From: Seriola aureovittata
Taxonomy: Eukaryota > Chordata > Actinopteri > Carangiformes > Carangidae
Assembly: GCF_021018895.1 (NCBI RefSeq)
Contig: NC_079364.1
Coordinates: 30,418,201 to 30,482,200 of the forward strand
Length of the DNA: 64,000 nt
Direction of reading: 5' to 3'
Positions 36,488-49,764 of the stretch are shown piece after piece (position 1 is the stretch's first letter; every line of letters begins with the position of its first letter). A program made the position numbers and the translations under genes. The notes beneath the pieces are model-generated. The model saw nothing but the letters and a program-made list of their open reading frames with translations. It ran no database searches and was not told where the DNA came from.

Positions 36488-38608
36488 TGGAGCGTCAAGA
36501 GTAAGACTCACACACACATGCAGGGAACACACACACTCGAACACAAAGAAAGCCACGACGTTGCCTTAAGTCACAATCTAAATTGGCTCCCAAGGGCATA
36601 CCAACTACCTTGTTCACCAAAGGCATTGTGTATGTTTTTGAGTGCTTAGCATATGCTGCTGTAACCTGAGATCTCTCTCTGTCTCTCTCCCTCTCTCTCT
36701 CTCCTGTTCGCAAACACACACACTCACACACAATGTTGCTGGAACTTGCTGCGTTTTCTCCCATTACGTTTTTCTCATCAGGCCCTTAATTAAATTCAAA
36801 ATAGTTCACATCTACCTATCAAACCATGTTGCACCAGCCGGCCGCCCGCCAGACAAAACCTCGACAGAGACACAGAGAGACAGAGACACAGGCAAGGGGC
36901 GCAGGTTTTCATTTATAAGGAGAGAGGCGGTGGGAAGAGAGAGAACTCCTCTCAGAGGAATGTCATGTCTGTTTTACATATTATTGTGTGATATTGTTTT
37001 GCTGATGTACGCAAGGTAAACACACTTATTTACTCCTCAAATTTAACGTACATGAACATATTTATTAAAGGTAACTGATTTTTTTTGGATACTGAAATAT
37101 TTGAAAAATATTTTCTAAATTACAGATGACGAAAACTAAATATGGAGTCATGAAAATAGCTTGAAAAGTGTATATATAGATAGATACTGTAGGTTATTGT
37201 TCTACCACAGCAACAAAGCTCCTGACGCTTGATCAAATCTATGATTTGATATCAAAGCACACTGCAGAGTAATGAAAGTAGCTAACATTTTAAGACAGTC
37301 TAACCTTTCCTGTGTTTACCTTATTAAAGAGTGTGTACCTTAACTGGTAGTGCAATACACAAAGGGGTGGGGGTGGGAGGGGGGGGGCAATGTGTATAAA
37401 GCCGGCAGTGTTTAAGCAGGCGAACAGTAAAGTAATAGGCAAGAGCAGTGAAGTGTTGATTCTACATAAAATGCTGGGTAAAAATTGCACCCTGGTGCAC
37501 ACACACACACACACACACACAATACAAGCAAACACACATATATGCACATTTACACACATACACATTCCCTTCCCCCAGACCCCCCCTCCTCAATATACTC
37601 CCACAACACGGCCGGCTGCCTGGCAGCCGAAGTTAACATTTTCAGAGAAAATATTCCTTGCCTCCAATAGTCCAATGTAATTCATTTTCCATCTCTGTTC
37701 ATTAATCATTGTTAAAATTAGTGATCCATTTCTTCCACTCTGCCATCTGCACTCAGCTTCCTAACAAACATGACACCTCAGCGCATAATAAAAGCTGACA
37801 GCTACGAGGAGGCCTTTCCAAATAGCTTTCTGCATATGTGCACCTCCACGACTTGATGCCGTTGTCAGACAAAAGTAGGTTATTTAGACCACTGGTTAGA
37901 GAGAACGGTGTGTGAGCCGACACACATGCACATGCTCAGACATATAAGGACATATATATGTGTACATTCATGTGCATGTATATACACAGTAAGCAGTTAC
38001 AGTATATGTCAGAGAGGCGGGAAAAAAATCACAGCAGAACTTACGGTCACATGCACCCAACACATACACAAAACAACAGATGTGCCTAATCTTGAATGGA
38101 ATGTGCTAAAATCCTGATAAGGGGCTAAAGTGAGGAAAATGAGAAAAAGGAAAACTCACAAAATATGAGCAATCATGCAGCCCAGGAGAGAAAGAGAGAG
38201 AGAAAGAGAGAGAAGGAGAGAGGCCTTAAAAGTTTTAAGTATCCTGTTTACCCCTACAAGGCTTTTGCTTTAACTTCAGCTGGAGCAGTGATGTACTTTT
38301 CCATTTTCATTTGCTTCCAGCAGCTGTGGCATCGGTGAGTATTTGTTGTGATACTGAACATCGGCTCGGCTACGCCCCGATCTTAACAGCTAACCTAAGA
38401 GCTGATTCAGTGAAGGATAGACAGAAAGATGAGGGGAAGAGAGACAGGGTCTCTGGGCGGTGAGACGCCCCTCTCAGGTCAGCCGGGCCTCATAAACACC
38501 CCTCTGATTCACATAAAAATACCCTGATAGAAAGCTGTCGACTCCCCAGACGCCCCTGCACACCCCAGAGTTCAGACTACTGGACTGAGCAGATTTAGAT
38601 TCTGGATT
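36488..38608. other. No gene seen; CT, CA and GA tracts; possible non-coding element at 37640-37870
   Basis: CT-rich DNA at 36672-36702, a G run at 37378-37387, CA at 37497-37520 and GA-rich DNA at 38187-38222. The stretch 37640-37870 (TCATTAATCATTGTTAAAAT, AGCGCATAATAAAAGCTGAC) is complex and AT-rich with homeodomain-like words. Confidence 0.45.
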
Positions 38609-38935
38609 CTAAAGGACCAGTGTCTGGGTTTTTAGCAGGATCTATTGGCAGAAAAAAAATAATGTTCATAATTGTGTTTTCAGTAGTGTGTGATCACGTG
38701 ACACTAAGAGTCCTTGTGTTTTCGTTAGCTTCAAATGAGTCCATCACCTCTGCGTAGGGAGCAGGTCGTCTTCCACGGAACATGCCATGTTTTACAGAAA
38801 CAGCCCAGAACGAACAAACCAAACACTGGCTCTTGAGAGCTCCTTTCGGATTGAAGGCCACCATAGGTTCTCCTACACGCTTGGAAAGGGAGGGGCGAGG
38901 GGAGGGGCTTATAGGAGTATCTCCAGAAGTAGGGC
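38609..38935 (+). mobile_element. Common fish MITE beginning AAAGGACCAGTGT, right end missing
   Basis: Phrases appear in the order of an abundant teleost MITE: AAAGGACCAGTGT, GGATCTATTGGCAGAAA, CTTGTGTTTTCGTTA, GCGTAGGGAGCAGGTC, TCTTCCACGGAACATGCC, CCCAGAACGAACAAACC, AAACACTGGCTCT, CATAGGTTCTCCTACACGCT and TGGAAAGGGAGGGG. The expected mirror-image right terminus (a second GGACC-type end) is absent, and another repeat starts soon after. Frames on both strands over 38731-39054 are by-products. Confidence 0.7.
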
Positions 38936-38959
38936 CAGCAAGCGTAGCGGACTTCAGTT

Positions 38960-39275
38960 ACAATAATAAACACACAGTTCGGTTGAGGCACGAAAACAAC
39001 CTGGTTAGGTTTAGGCAAAGGTTATGGTCTGGGTTACATCGATTACATCGTTAAGGTTAGAGAACGTTCATCGTCATGGTTACAATAATAAATTCAATTA
39101 TGGTCATGGTTAAAAAAAAAAAAAGGATGACGATTGGTTTCAAACGGGAAAAAAAAAACAAACCCACAAATCCTGCATCAAAATCATGTGTTTTGGTAAC
39201 CGGACCATCCACTTACACTCCGGATACAATGTCACCTGACTTCCTGTTTCATGCACGTCAAAGTTAGCATGGTCG
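38960..39275 (+). repeat. GGTTAGGTTTAGG-type fish repeat
   Basis: Contains CGGTTGAGGCACGAAAACAA, CTGGTTAGGTTTAGGCAAAG, GTTATGGTCTGGGTTAC, then TTTTGGTAACCGGACC and ACTTCCTGTTTCATGC. This order is familiar from an interspersed repeat of many fish genomes. It abuts the truncated MITE and probably caused or post-dates its loss. Confidence 0.5.
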
Positions 39276-39509
39276 CTAACAGTCAGCTAACAATAAAACC
39301 TAACTATGGCTTGTAATGTGTCATTTTATAGGAGAGGACGGCCTCATATGAATACTTAAAGTATGAGAAAAGTGACTTCCTGGTTTTTTTTTTAAGTTTA
39401 CCAGTGTATGGAAGACTCATGAAGCTCATAAAAGAAGGACGCACTTTAATTTCTGTTAATTTAGCAATCATTCAAAAATTCACAGAGAATATATTTGAAT
39501 GCAACCAAT

Positions 39510-39547
<38 letters not shown>

Positions 39548-39731
39548 GCTCACTCACAGCACCTTCTCCTAGTCCCTTGTTAACACCCCCCCCCCAAACT
39601 GTCCCTTCTCACATCCACACACACACATATGCACACAATCCCAAACACGCACACACATGTTCACATGTACCCACACTTAAACCTCAACAATCCTACGCTG
39701 CTATGGTCCTCTGATTCTCTTCTCTCTCTCT

Positions 39732-39767
<36 letters not shown>

Positions 39768-41085
39768 TCAGATCCCTCCCTGGCGAGGTGTGTGTGTGTC
39801 TCTGCCCGAGGCACAGCACATTAATCTATATAATGCCCTCAAAGAGAAGGCTTTTTCACACCGCTAACTGCCAAGGACTACGAGGGGCAGCGGCTGAGCC
39901 ATGATTCAGCTGTTAGCCCAACTGGCGTCCCCGCACTCACACACACACACACTAGCACCCCCTCACCACTCCCACACCCGTCGCAACACGCACACACGCA
40001 TACACACACACACTCACACACAATATGTTAGCAAGACTACACACATGCACCCGTCGCTGGCAAGAAAGACAACACAGACACCTTTGTCAGCTCACACACA
40101 GGGACACACTGAACAGCACTACAGCTTAGACCTCAATCATTTTTTTGGTAAAAAAAAAAAAGTATCAAAAACTAACATTGAATGTTTTCTCTCACATTCC
40201 TACTCTTCTTTACTACTTTATCAGGGAGTTCCTGAATTAAATCATCATTTTAGACTGTAGTTTAATAGGCAAAGTTCTTGTAGAGATGCCTGTATTTGAA
40301 AAAAAAAATCTATTTAGCTTCTTAGAAAAAAAAAGAAATGAAAAAATGAAGAAATGCTTTTGTAAAAATTGTAAAATGTTCTGTTCCTCAGTTTAAGTTA
40401 TCAAAAAAATATTTTTGTTGGTATGTAAACTCATATTATTCATAATAGTATCAAAAAGATTTCAGCAATGATCTAGGGTTGCCTGTATGAGTTAAAGCTC
40501 CATGATTTTAATTACATATGGACACTATATAAAACACCTGAATAACGGTGGCTGCAAAAGTCAACAGTCCCTCAACTCAATATTTCAGATCCAACTGATG
40601 AAATCCAGAAAACAAATGCAGAGGAAGCCGCTCTCCATATAAGCTCCTCAACCATCTGCAGACACCACCGAAGAAGACAGTTCACTGATGTTACCTTGCA
40701 GGATTTCTGGGCTTTAATTATTCCGGGACTGTAACCTCTTGCTAGTGTGTGAAGTTGCCCAGTGCAGATTTAATATTCATTTGTTGCACGGAAGGCCACA
40801 GAACAGACAGCCCACAGCAGTGATTGGAGGGCCAGTGCTCAGAGACAGACGGCGAGCAGAAGAGCAGCTAAATCATCTTGACATTCACCAAGAAGTAGCC
40901 ATACAGAAAGCTACTGCTGATGTTAGTTCTCCCATCGACTAATTTGGTTCTACTTAACCCCTAAACACCCCGTGCACACACACACATACACACACACACA
41001 CACACGCACGCACACACACAGAAGTGGATGCAAGGCAAACAAACACATAAGCGCGCACACACACGCACACACACCCCTCACAGTG
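39276..41085. repeat. Microsatellite-rich non-coding DNA
   Basis: CT then CA at about 39510-39547, CT then CA at 39719-39767, CA-rich DNA at 39935-40023, and CA at 40976-41020 and 41057-41073. A C run sits at 39586-39595. The stretch 40530-40960 is complex; an open frame at 40739-40942 has no recognised similarity and no splice support. Confidence 0.6.
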
Positions 41086-41826
41086 ACACATTTAATTCCA
41101 GGTTCTCAGCACATCTGAATTACAGCAGGCTGATGAGGGAGAGAGGGCCAGGCCCCTCCGGACTGATTAGCATCATTTAAGAAAGCCTTCCTTTTCGTCT
41201 TCTGCCAGCCTCGGTGACCTCTCCCTCTATCACTCTCTGCCACTCACCGGGGGCAACCCACCCACCTCCCCAGCCTACAAGATGGGTGGCATTCCCACCA
41301 GTACAAGTCAATATGGAGTACAACTAATTTACATCCAACATAGGAGGACCACTCAAGTGCCGGTGCCTCTGGGGCTATTTTATTCCTTCAAGTATTTATA
41401 GACAACTCTGATTGTTAGCTTTAGATTCTGTTTTCTAAAAGGACAGGAAGACATACCCAACGCATATATACATCAGACGCCATATGATGCAGTTTTTCTG
41501 CCCATGTAAAGTAAATAAGACAGAGCCTGTTTTATTTGTGCATATTTCCCCCCTTCTAAATTATATAAGCCTTGCACATGGCTTAAAATTTTGTAAAGCT
41601 TTTCTCAAAATCCTACTTATGGTTGCCATTCTGTGCCAAAAAGTTCATCTGGCCTGTAAATTTAAGCATGGATTACAAATATTCAAATCATGAGCTTACT
41701 GTTCAAATAAACATTTCCAACAGGGAGGGGAAAAGTTGCAAGGCATACACTTTCAGCATAATTCCTCCTCTGGCACCTCCCCTCCCCTCGCTCCTATTAA
41801 AACAACCACAAAAAAAAAAAAAAAAA

Positions 41827-41858
<32 letters not shown>

Positions 41859-42330
41859 AAAGCAGGGAAGAGAAAGAAGGGTTAGGGGTGGGAAAGGGGG
41901 GAAAAGAAATGCAAAAACAAAAGACAGAGTTAAAAGTTTGGCTTCTTCATTTACTGTGTGGCTGGATAAACATTGTTGATGAAATATGTAATTAATGTAA
42001 TTGTAACCACCTATGCAATTACAGTCAGCCGGGTGGGCTCGGCTGTGGCCCCAGTACACCCTGCCATAGGACAATAGGGCACCTTATTACAGTTTTAAAA
42101 GGGGGAGGGAGGGAGAGGGGGGTGAACAGAGGGGGGGAGGCTTAAGCTGGTCAGCTGCTCACCACATGGTAGAAATAATAAGGACTAAAGTCACAATCAT
42201 TTCAGCTTTAGTTTAGCTTTGCTGATCACTGCACTTTATACTGGACAATACAAACACCTGACAAACTCCTGGGCATCCAGGGCTTTCTGACACATGTTCC
42301 CTGTGATGCACATATTAAATTACTCAATAC
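41086..42330. other. No gene seen; poly(A)/GAA tract; possible non-coding element
   Basis: 41090-41210 (TTTAATTCCAGGTTCTCAGC, GACTGATTAGCATCATTTAA) looks like enhancer-type unique sequence. A27 at about 41809-41835 leads into GAA repeats to 41857, then G/A-rich DNA. 41975-42060 is complex. Confidence 0.4.
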
Positions 42331-42470
42331 AATGGAAGGAAGTATCTGTCATCTAATACCACCCTATAGAAATAATCCATTACAAGTAAAAGTCTCGCAT
42401 TTAAAGCGTAACTTAAATAAAAATATGTACTTAAAATATGTACAAAATGTACTTAAAAGTTTCCCTCCAC
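42331..42470 (+). repeat. TTACAAGTAAAAGTC-type fish repeat, degenerate
   Basis: ATGGAAGGAAGTATCTGTC, then CATTACAAGTAAAAGTCTCG, AACTTAAATAAAAATATGTA and repeated GTACTTAAAA units. This is the ordered pattern of the common repeat made of AAGTAAAAGTA and TACTTAAAGTA words, also seen at about 31.0-31.5 kb. Confidence 0.6.
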
Positions 42471-43630
42471 TCATAAACATGTGGGTCAGTGTTACTTCTC
42501 TTAGAAGTGTGACCTTCTCCGTTCAGTGCAGTCCATCTACTGAGAGTGGAAAGTTCCTCTGTGCTCTCCTAAAATCACGCAATCATGATTTGTGACATCA
42601 CAACTGGTTTGGAAGCCAGTCCAGGTCCAACAGGCAACTTCCACAAGTGTGATGCAGAAGCCTGCGTTGCACAAACACTGATACAACGGCCTTTGAGTGA
42701 TGTAGGAGATCAAATATTAGCATGTTCAACAGTCTGGATTTTTCAGTGAGGGAGGGGGGGTCACTTTAAAAAAGTTAACCAGGTAGTTGAAGTTTTTTTT
42801 ATTTTTTGTCTTAAATAGAAATACAATGATGAAGGGTCTTTTTAAAGTAGCAAAAATCATCCTTGCAAATGTTACACTACCATATCATATTACTACATTA
42901 TTATTGCTTATGCATTAATGTTTAAGTAGCATTTTATTGTTGTGGTTGATCAAGGAGAAACAAAATACTTCATACACTGTTGTGTAGGTTAATCTGCAGC
43001 ACTGTCATCTATTGCATAAAATGATCATATTATTTATTGCAAAAACCCTGATTTTGTTGCCAACCTGCAAAATCATACATTTCCACAATGAGCCATGAGA
43101 CACAGGCCTGTTTGCAGCTGAATTATTCTACTTAGAAAGGACGAGGAATTTCCCAACCCATGAAGGAACAAACACTCAGTCCTTTAATTTGTCTGAAAAA
43201 TTCAGTATCACCAAAGTTGCAGATGCATTGTCTTTAAGGATTTTATGGGACATACATATTATTAGAAGTATAAAGTGCCATGACATAAAAATAACTTAAA
43301 ACTGTATTTAGGTTCTTTAAGTTTTTCCTACTATTACTTCTAAACTACTTACATACTTATATATATATATGTTGTGCCATGATTCAAAGCATTTACACGT
43401 CTATTCTGATCATTTTGTTTTCTTCATGTCTCCAACTGCAGCCACCAAACAGGCTCAGAATAAAACTAGTCCTGCTCTCAAATATAAACAGCTACGAATT
43501 ATGTTTAAGGACACATTTTGCACCATTATAGACAAACGTGTTGTCACCGGGGTAAAGATAAATCCAAATTTGGGCTAAGGTGCAGGCCGCTGCCCGGGCC
43601 GGTTCACACTGACAGCCGGTGTTATCCCAG
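42471..43630. other. No gene seen
   Basis: AT-rich DNA with no classified repeat. GACATCACAACTGG near 42595 is followed by TTTGGAAGCCAGTCCAGG, which has the look of an old MITE. Confidence 0.45.
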
Positions 43631-44470
43631 GGATTAAAATAGCCTCTTCCCTGCTACCCGCCCCTGCCCAGCGTTAAAGTCTTCCACATTTGCAAAATTG
43701 CAAACAGATGCAACTCAAGTACCTGCAAATAATCTGCCAAGACCAATTTCAAAAGGGAGATTTCAGAATATGTGGGAGTCATTAGAGGGAGTATTATTTC
43801 AGCGATGAGCGCGAGAGGTCCAGCCGTGGATCACCCAACCAGATGGGTTCTGCTGCCTTTTATTCAGGAAGAAAGAAGCCGACATGTTCTTCATCTCCAC
43901 CATTCCCCCAAATGAAGATATATAACGTGTATGAAGCAATTACGGCAGAATATTGGAAGTTTCAGAAGCAACCAAAGAATGTCAAATTTCCTTTTGAGTT
44001 TTTCAAAACAATCTTTTCATCTTCTTCCCAGTGAGGATGCTTTCAGATGGGGGGGGGGGGGGGGGGGGGGGCTGAGGCGTGGAGGGCTAGAGGGATTTTT
44101 CGATGTAAACGAGGATACAGACACAGAGATCTGAGGCTTTTATTGTTTTGTATTGAGTGTTAAATATGAAGAGGAATTAAAAGGTAGACGCCTTAAAAGG
44201 GGCCTGTGGTGTATGTAAATGAAATATGTTTCAGAGCCATAATTTGCAACTGCTGCTGTTGTTATTTTTCAGACAGTTATCAGAAGTTTCTCTGGTCGCC
44301 TCAGTGCAGCTTTAAAGCGACACACAACAAAGCGCTCACCAATTAAAGACGATTTTAACACCAAGAACTGCAGCAAAACTTCATTAGATTTTCCATCTAG
44401 CCACTGACAAAGAGCCATTCACAATCCATCTTTAAGCGTTGGTAATGAATAATGTATAATCAAAACACAC
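43631..44470. other. Candidate conserved non-coding region with a G23 run
   Basis: High-complexity blocks at 43640-43850 (TTTGCAAAATTGCAAACAG, TTTCAAAAGGGAGATTTCAG) and 44150-44460 (TATGTAAATGAAATATG, GCCATAATTTGCAACTGCTG, ATTAAAGACGATTTTAACAC) flank a run of 23 G at 44049-44071. No frame is splice-bounded. Enhancer identity is inference from composition only. Confidence 0.3.
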
Positions 44471-44924
44471 ACTTCTTTTTTTTTTTTTTCCCACACACTG
44501 CATTGACAACATCTACCTGCCCTTTATAACTAAGTTATAATAAGTGAAATGTTTATATCAAATGGAATTTGATTAAGTGGCTGGTTATTATTGCTAGTGG
44601 GGAAGCAGAATATCAATCTAAGGCACTTATAAAAAAAAAAAAAAAAGAAAAAAAAAGATCAAAATCACCAAACCCTTGAAACAATACACATTCAATCAAA
44701 TTCTTCATAATTGTAACAGTAGGAAGCATTTTAGGCATTCCACCCACAACAAACAGGCTTTGTTCTCCTGTTATGAGAGGCAGCGAAGGGACACAATCAA
44801 GTGCGTGAGAAAGCCAGGAACATAGGATTTTCAAGCAATTCCCCCCTCTTTCTCTCTCTCTCTTTCTATATACAACACCCCCCCCCATACACACACACAC
44901 ACACCCTCCCACCCCTCCCCTTTC

Positions 44925-44957
<33 letters not shown>

Positions 44958-46024
44958 CAGGGTCACCCATATTATTTGCTTCCTGTCACATTGTAGCTGG
45001 CAAAAAGAGAATTTGGTAATTGAGTGGTACAGAACATGTGCCCTCCCTGCTCGCAGATGACAGATGGATTATAAAAACTTCAAAGGCGAGCATTTGGAGC
45101 ACCAAGGGAGAGATGCTAGGTATTTGAACTATCATTCTTTACCCAGGAGACAATGACTGCCTGACATGGCGCATACATCAAGGAATAGTGCAACGGCACA
45201 GACATAATCCAACACACACATTGCACTTGCACCCCTCCTTTTACTCCTTTTTCCATCTCTCTTCCTTCTTCTTCTTCTCCCTCCCCTGTGCTATATATTT
45301 AACATCCTGTTCTGTTCTGCAACTTTGTGCCAAGCTCAGGAACATAACAAGTGGGGGGTAACGCTGAGAGGCTGCAGGAGAGAGAGAGGAAGAGGGAGAG
45401 AGAGAGAGGGAGAGAGAGAGAGAGAGAGAGAGAGGAGGCAGCACTGGAAGGGGATGGAGTTTTATCTTTGATTTTTTTTTCTCTTCATGACTTGTCACCT
45501 TTGTGTGGCTTTTAGGTTTTCAAACTTTTGCCCTCCTTTTACTCCTGCTCGCTAAAATAATCTGAATTTATCTTTACTGGTGGCTTTGTGTTTCTTTTTT
45601 AAAATACAGCCAGATTACTAGGCCTGGAGGAAAACTGTAAGCACTACTGTAAGTGAAGGGGAGAATGGTGGGCGGCGACGCCTATAATCATCTTATAAGC
45701 ATGATTTATGAAAAGGGCCATCTGCTTTGCCTTACTTAAGCACAGAGGCAACCTTTAATAATATAGGGACATGAGGAAAGGAGGGAATAGAGGGGGAGAA
45801 GAAGAATCTGGAGGGGCGGGGGGTATGGGGGGGTTACCCTTCTCCCCTACCACACCTCTTCTTCTCCTTCCTTCCTGTTCTTCTTCTTTTCCTTCTTCCT
45901 GTCTGTTCTCCTCCTCAGCATCCAGCCATTAGTTCAGATGGCAGCTAATCACTGTTGACCTCCCCTGCCACAGCATTTAACCCCGGCCCCTCCCATTGAC
46001 CCTGAAGGAATTAGCAGCCTCACT

Positions 46025-46087
<63 letters not shown>

Positions 46088-46257
46088 ACACTTCAACTGA
46101 CAAACTACCCTCCACCCACAGTCTCACACAAGGAGTTTGCTACATCCGTTTTTATCAACACAGTCTGATTATTGGAGTAAATACAAAGAAAATAATTCTG
46201 GTATCTGATTTTTACACGACTGATAAACACACAGGATCTTTCTTAATTTATTTTTTG
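44471..46257. repeat. No gene seen; poly(A), CT, CA, poly(T), GA and CA tracts
   Basis: Poly(T) 44476-44489, poly(A) 44631-44646, CT 44851-44864, C/CA 44877-44903, a 29-base T run at 44929-44957, GA-rich 45376-45433, and a 61-bp CA array at 46029-46089. 45040-45170 is unique and complex, possibly regulatory. Confidence 0.65.
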
Positions 46258-46422
46258 TCTATAAAATGTCCAAAAGCAATCAAAGCTGGAAGCAATGATT
46301 TTTTTTTTTTTCACATTTTTTGTTTCAAAAAAATGACTCAAATGATTAATCGACGGATTTTTAGCAGATGAATTTTCTGATAATCAACAAATCAATTAAT
46401 CAGTTGGTTTTTTCAGCTCTAG
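46258..46422. mobile_element. ATTAATCGA-type fish repeat ending CAGCTCTAG
   Basis: Words AAAATGACTCAAATGATTAA and TCGACGGATTTTTAG, then AATTTTCTGATAATCAAC, CAATTAATCAGTTGG and the terminal TTTTTTCAGCTCTAG. Fish genomes carry a very abundant element whose end reads CTAGAGCTG followed by runs of ATTAATCGA words; this is a diverged copy with only one clear end. Confidence 0.6.
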
Positions 46423-46952
46423 ATTATTTAATCATTGATTAATCTCTCTGTCTCTCTTAGTCTCTAAATGTGAAAACCCAGCTAAACCCAGCAACAGTTG
46501 GGCATTTCCACTTGATAAATGTCTTAATTATTGATCATCAATATTTTTGCCACTTCATTTTATCATATCAGCATTTGTTTCAGCCATCGTTCACAGGGAA
46601 ATAAGCCTGTTGAAATCCTTAATTCCACCATTAAATTCCTCCGCAGCCCGTCACTTCCTTTGGACAAATGACAAAGCAGCGCTAAGCTAAGCTAGCAAAG
46701 CAGCTAAGTGATATCATAACACGTTTCACACATGAGGAACAACAACGTCTCAAAGCGAAGCGGCTCCCACTTGATTGGCATTCATGCCCGAGCTGCTGCC
46801 CTTTGGCCTCGCTGTGACCTGGAAATGGCTGCGAGCACGACCTTAAAGAGCGACGGCGACGGCGGCAAAGGGAGGAAGAGATGAGGGGGGTGGGGTGGGG
46901 GGGTGGTATCATAATGAGGCCATATGGCATATGCTATTGTGCTACAAGCCAC

Positions 46953-46989
<37 letters not shown>

Positions 46990-48364
46990 TTTCCCCCATG
47001 TGTGTATAGGCGCACACACACACACTCCTCCCCGTGTGGTCACCTTTTCAGTGTCCATCAGGATTGTCGGCCTAATCTTCGCTGGATCATCTCATCAATG
47101 CCTCGGCTGTTTATGTGTAATGGATCCCAGCTTACTCCCTCGCCCCCCCCTCCCCCTGTGCCCCCTCTTCCCCTGCTACACCTTCCCTCCCTCCCTCTTA
47201 ACATCCCCCTTTCCCCTCCTTCCTTCATAACCTTTCTCACCGCTCCTCAAAGGAATACAACAACTTTTATATTTCTTTTTTTTTTTTAGTGAGCTACTTC
47301 AAGAGAAGAACTAAGTAAATGTAATGTAATGTTTCTTATGGTGTCAGAGCCCAAACAGGAAAAAGCCAACACTCCCTCCCCAGTAGTCGTTGTTTGTTCT
47401 GTGATATTTTAAGCGTAAATCATGTTTTCCCTTTTAGAACCCTTTAATTACTTTATCTAAATGTTGAGTTGGAGGTTTTTCCACCCTGATAAATCCACCT
47501 ACAGAGGTCAAATTGTTTTAATTATAATTTTCTATTAAATCTGTAAAAATGATAGATACTGTACGTTTGTACTTGCGGGCAAAATATTGATATTTTAAAG
47601 TCAAATTCTACTTTTCATACCAATCACTTTTGGTTATGGCAGGAATTCAAGATACATTTATGATTTCTGGTCTGCCGTATAATTTTCTTGACAAACCTGT
47701 CATGGAAACTGTATAATCATTTGTCTTCCCACCCTTCCCATCCTTCCTCACTCTCTTCATCATCCTCCTTCTCCTCCTCATTGAAGCCTCGCAGCATGTG
47801 TAAGCAGAAGCACACGTGCTCTCCTCGCCCTCATTACGAGCTAACTACGCTGTTTGATTAAAAGCATGTACAGAGAGGAAGAGAGAGAGAGAGAGAGAGA
47901 GAGAAAGAGGAAGAATGAAGAGAGCGAGAGAGAGAAAGAGAGAGAGAGAGAGTGAGGAGGAAGAGGTGGGGGGGGGGAGAAGAACAGGCCGAACCTCCAT
48001 AATTAAGATCATTTCACAGATTACCTCCGGCAACAAAAGCGCGGCGAGCGGCCGCCCGCAGCCACAGAAATTGGATGAAAAAGGGGTGTTGAAGAGGAGA
48101 CTGACCTCCACTGGGTTCCGCACAAACACGAGCCACAGCTGGATCAAATGCCCCCACCCAACCCCCACCACCACCACCCCACCAGTTACTGACACACACA
48201 CACACACACACACTCACACACACACGACAGGTACCGGTACATACTGCAGAGTCACAGAGACAGTGGAGTGAGGGAAAGCCACACTTCTTTACAGGCAGAG
48301 GCAGATGACACAGAGAGGAACCAGCACCTGAGGGCTTACATTACAGGTCACACACACACACACA

Positions 48365-48406
<42 letters not shown>

Positions 48407-49764
48407 TCTGCTAAGTAAACTGCCTGGAGAGGTGATCCATCCACTGGTGTAGAGCAACTGAGTCTGAAAAACTCCTCTGAGTGTGTTGCCACCTTATATA
48501 TATATAATATTTGGAGAGAATATGATTTCCTCAAGACCTCAACCAGTTACAATTAATTCAACAATAAATTATACCTTGAAATCTGCTGATAGGTTTGATT
48601 TTTGTGGGACACACAAATCCCCAAACATCCTGTTTAAATTCAAGATTAAGAAGCTGATGATGTCTTGTGTTTTTATCACAAATCTGATCTGATGCAAACA
48701 CGGTTTTACATCCTCTCACACACTGACCAGCGGTCAAACCGACACTTAGGACATTTCTTCTCTCTCTCCACTTCTACTCTCTCTCTCTGCTCTTTGCCCC
48801 CCCCCCCCCCGTCAATTTCCACATCCTCGTCTTCATCGTTCTTTCTGCGCCGTTCACCTCGTCCTCCTCAGTCCACCTCATTCCCACCCCTCCAAAGCAA
48901 CCCTGATCTCCGGCGAGCAAGTGGGGGGGTGGGGGGGGGGTGGGGTGGGGGTAGGCCATTTACTCTAATCACAGGGATCTAGCAAAGAGCGCCTCAAAGC
49001 CCTCAGGGGCTGATCGGCAATCAGAAAGACTGAGGCTTCGAGGGAGAGAGAGAAATAAACTCTGATTTCTGGAGCGAACTCCTGCGATCCCTAATCTGAA
49101 ACGGCTCTGCCGTGAGACTGTCCTGTTGGGTGGGTGGGTGGGATGAGGGCGTTTAGGAGGATATGAACACATAGTTGATATGGCAGAGTAAGTTCTGGTT
49201 GGGGGGGGGGGGGGTCATAGGCAGGGTGAATTGTGGAGGCTTGGGTCAAGGCAAGAAGGGGGCAATAAGTGTGTACTGTGTGGCTTTTGATGGGGCTGTT
49301 TCTCAATTTAAGCCCCTTAAGAATTCCTCCACCTTCCAATCATGGTTTACGACAACCTGGATCTCATTGTCATAGTTTTGGCCTTCACTTCTATCAGTTA
49401 TGATAAGATTTTATTCAGCTGAGTAATTGCTGAGATCTGGGAACAAAGAATCAGCCACAGCAAGAAAACCAGAGCGGTCAGACAATCTAACTGGCTGCAA
49501 ATAGGAAAAGTTCAGCCTGATTATCTGAAACACTTTATTTTGAGGTAAAACTGGAAACCCTGCACCTGACACGTTGATAATAAAAATCTGTGTGAGTGTT
49601 AAACTAGCAGAGCAGGAACCAGGAAGCTGTAGAGCTGAATATGACCCATTCATTAAAATGAAAACACAAGACTTTGCATCGAGATGACAGCAACATGTAA
49701 AAATAACTTTTCTAGGCTCCGAAGAAGTTTTACAGATACTGAACCGTTATGATCTAACAACTAT
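46423..49764. repeat. No gene seen; dense microsatellites and G/C runs
   Basis: G-rich at 46886-46904, CA 46949-46989, poly(T) 47276-47287, GA 47882-47953, CA 48196-48226 and 48351-48402, C run 48797-48810, a G-quadruplex-like stretch 48923-48951, GTGG repeats 49128-49141 and a G run 49201-49214. 47990-48130 is GC-rich and CpG-containing with an intron-like start but no proven exon. Confidence 0.6.
48923..48951 (+). repeat. G-rich tract with G-quadruplex pattern
   Basis: Runs of 7, 11, 4 and 5 G separated by single T residues, fitting the four-run short-loop quadruplex pattern on the plus strand. Confidence 0.8.

Noticed and set aside
40739..40942. 67-codon plus-strand frame of balanced composition
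   Set aside because: No convincing acceptor or donor and no recognised similarity; length is compatible with chance.
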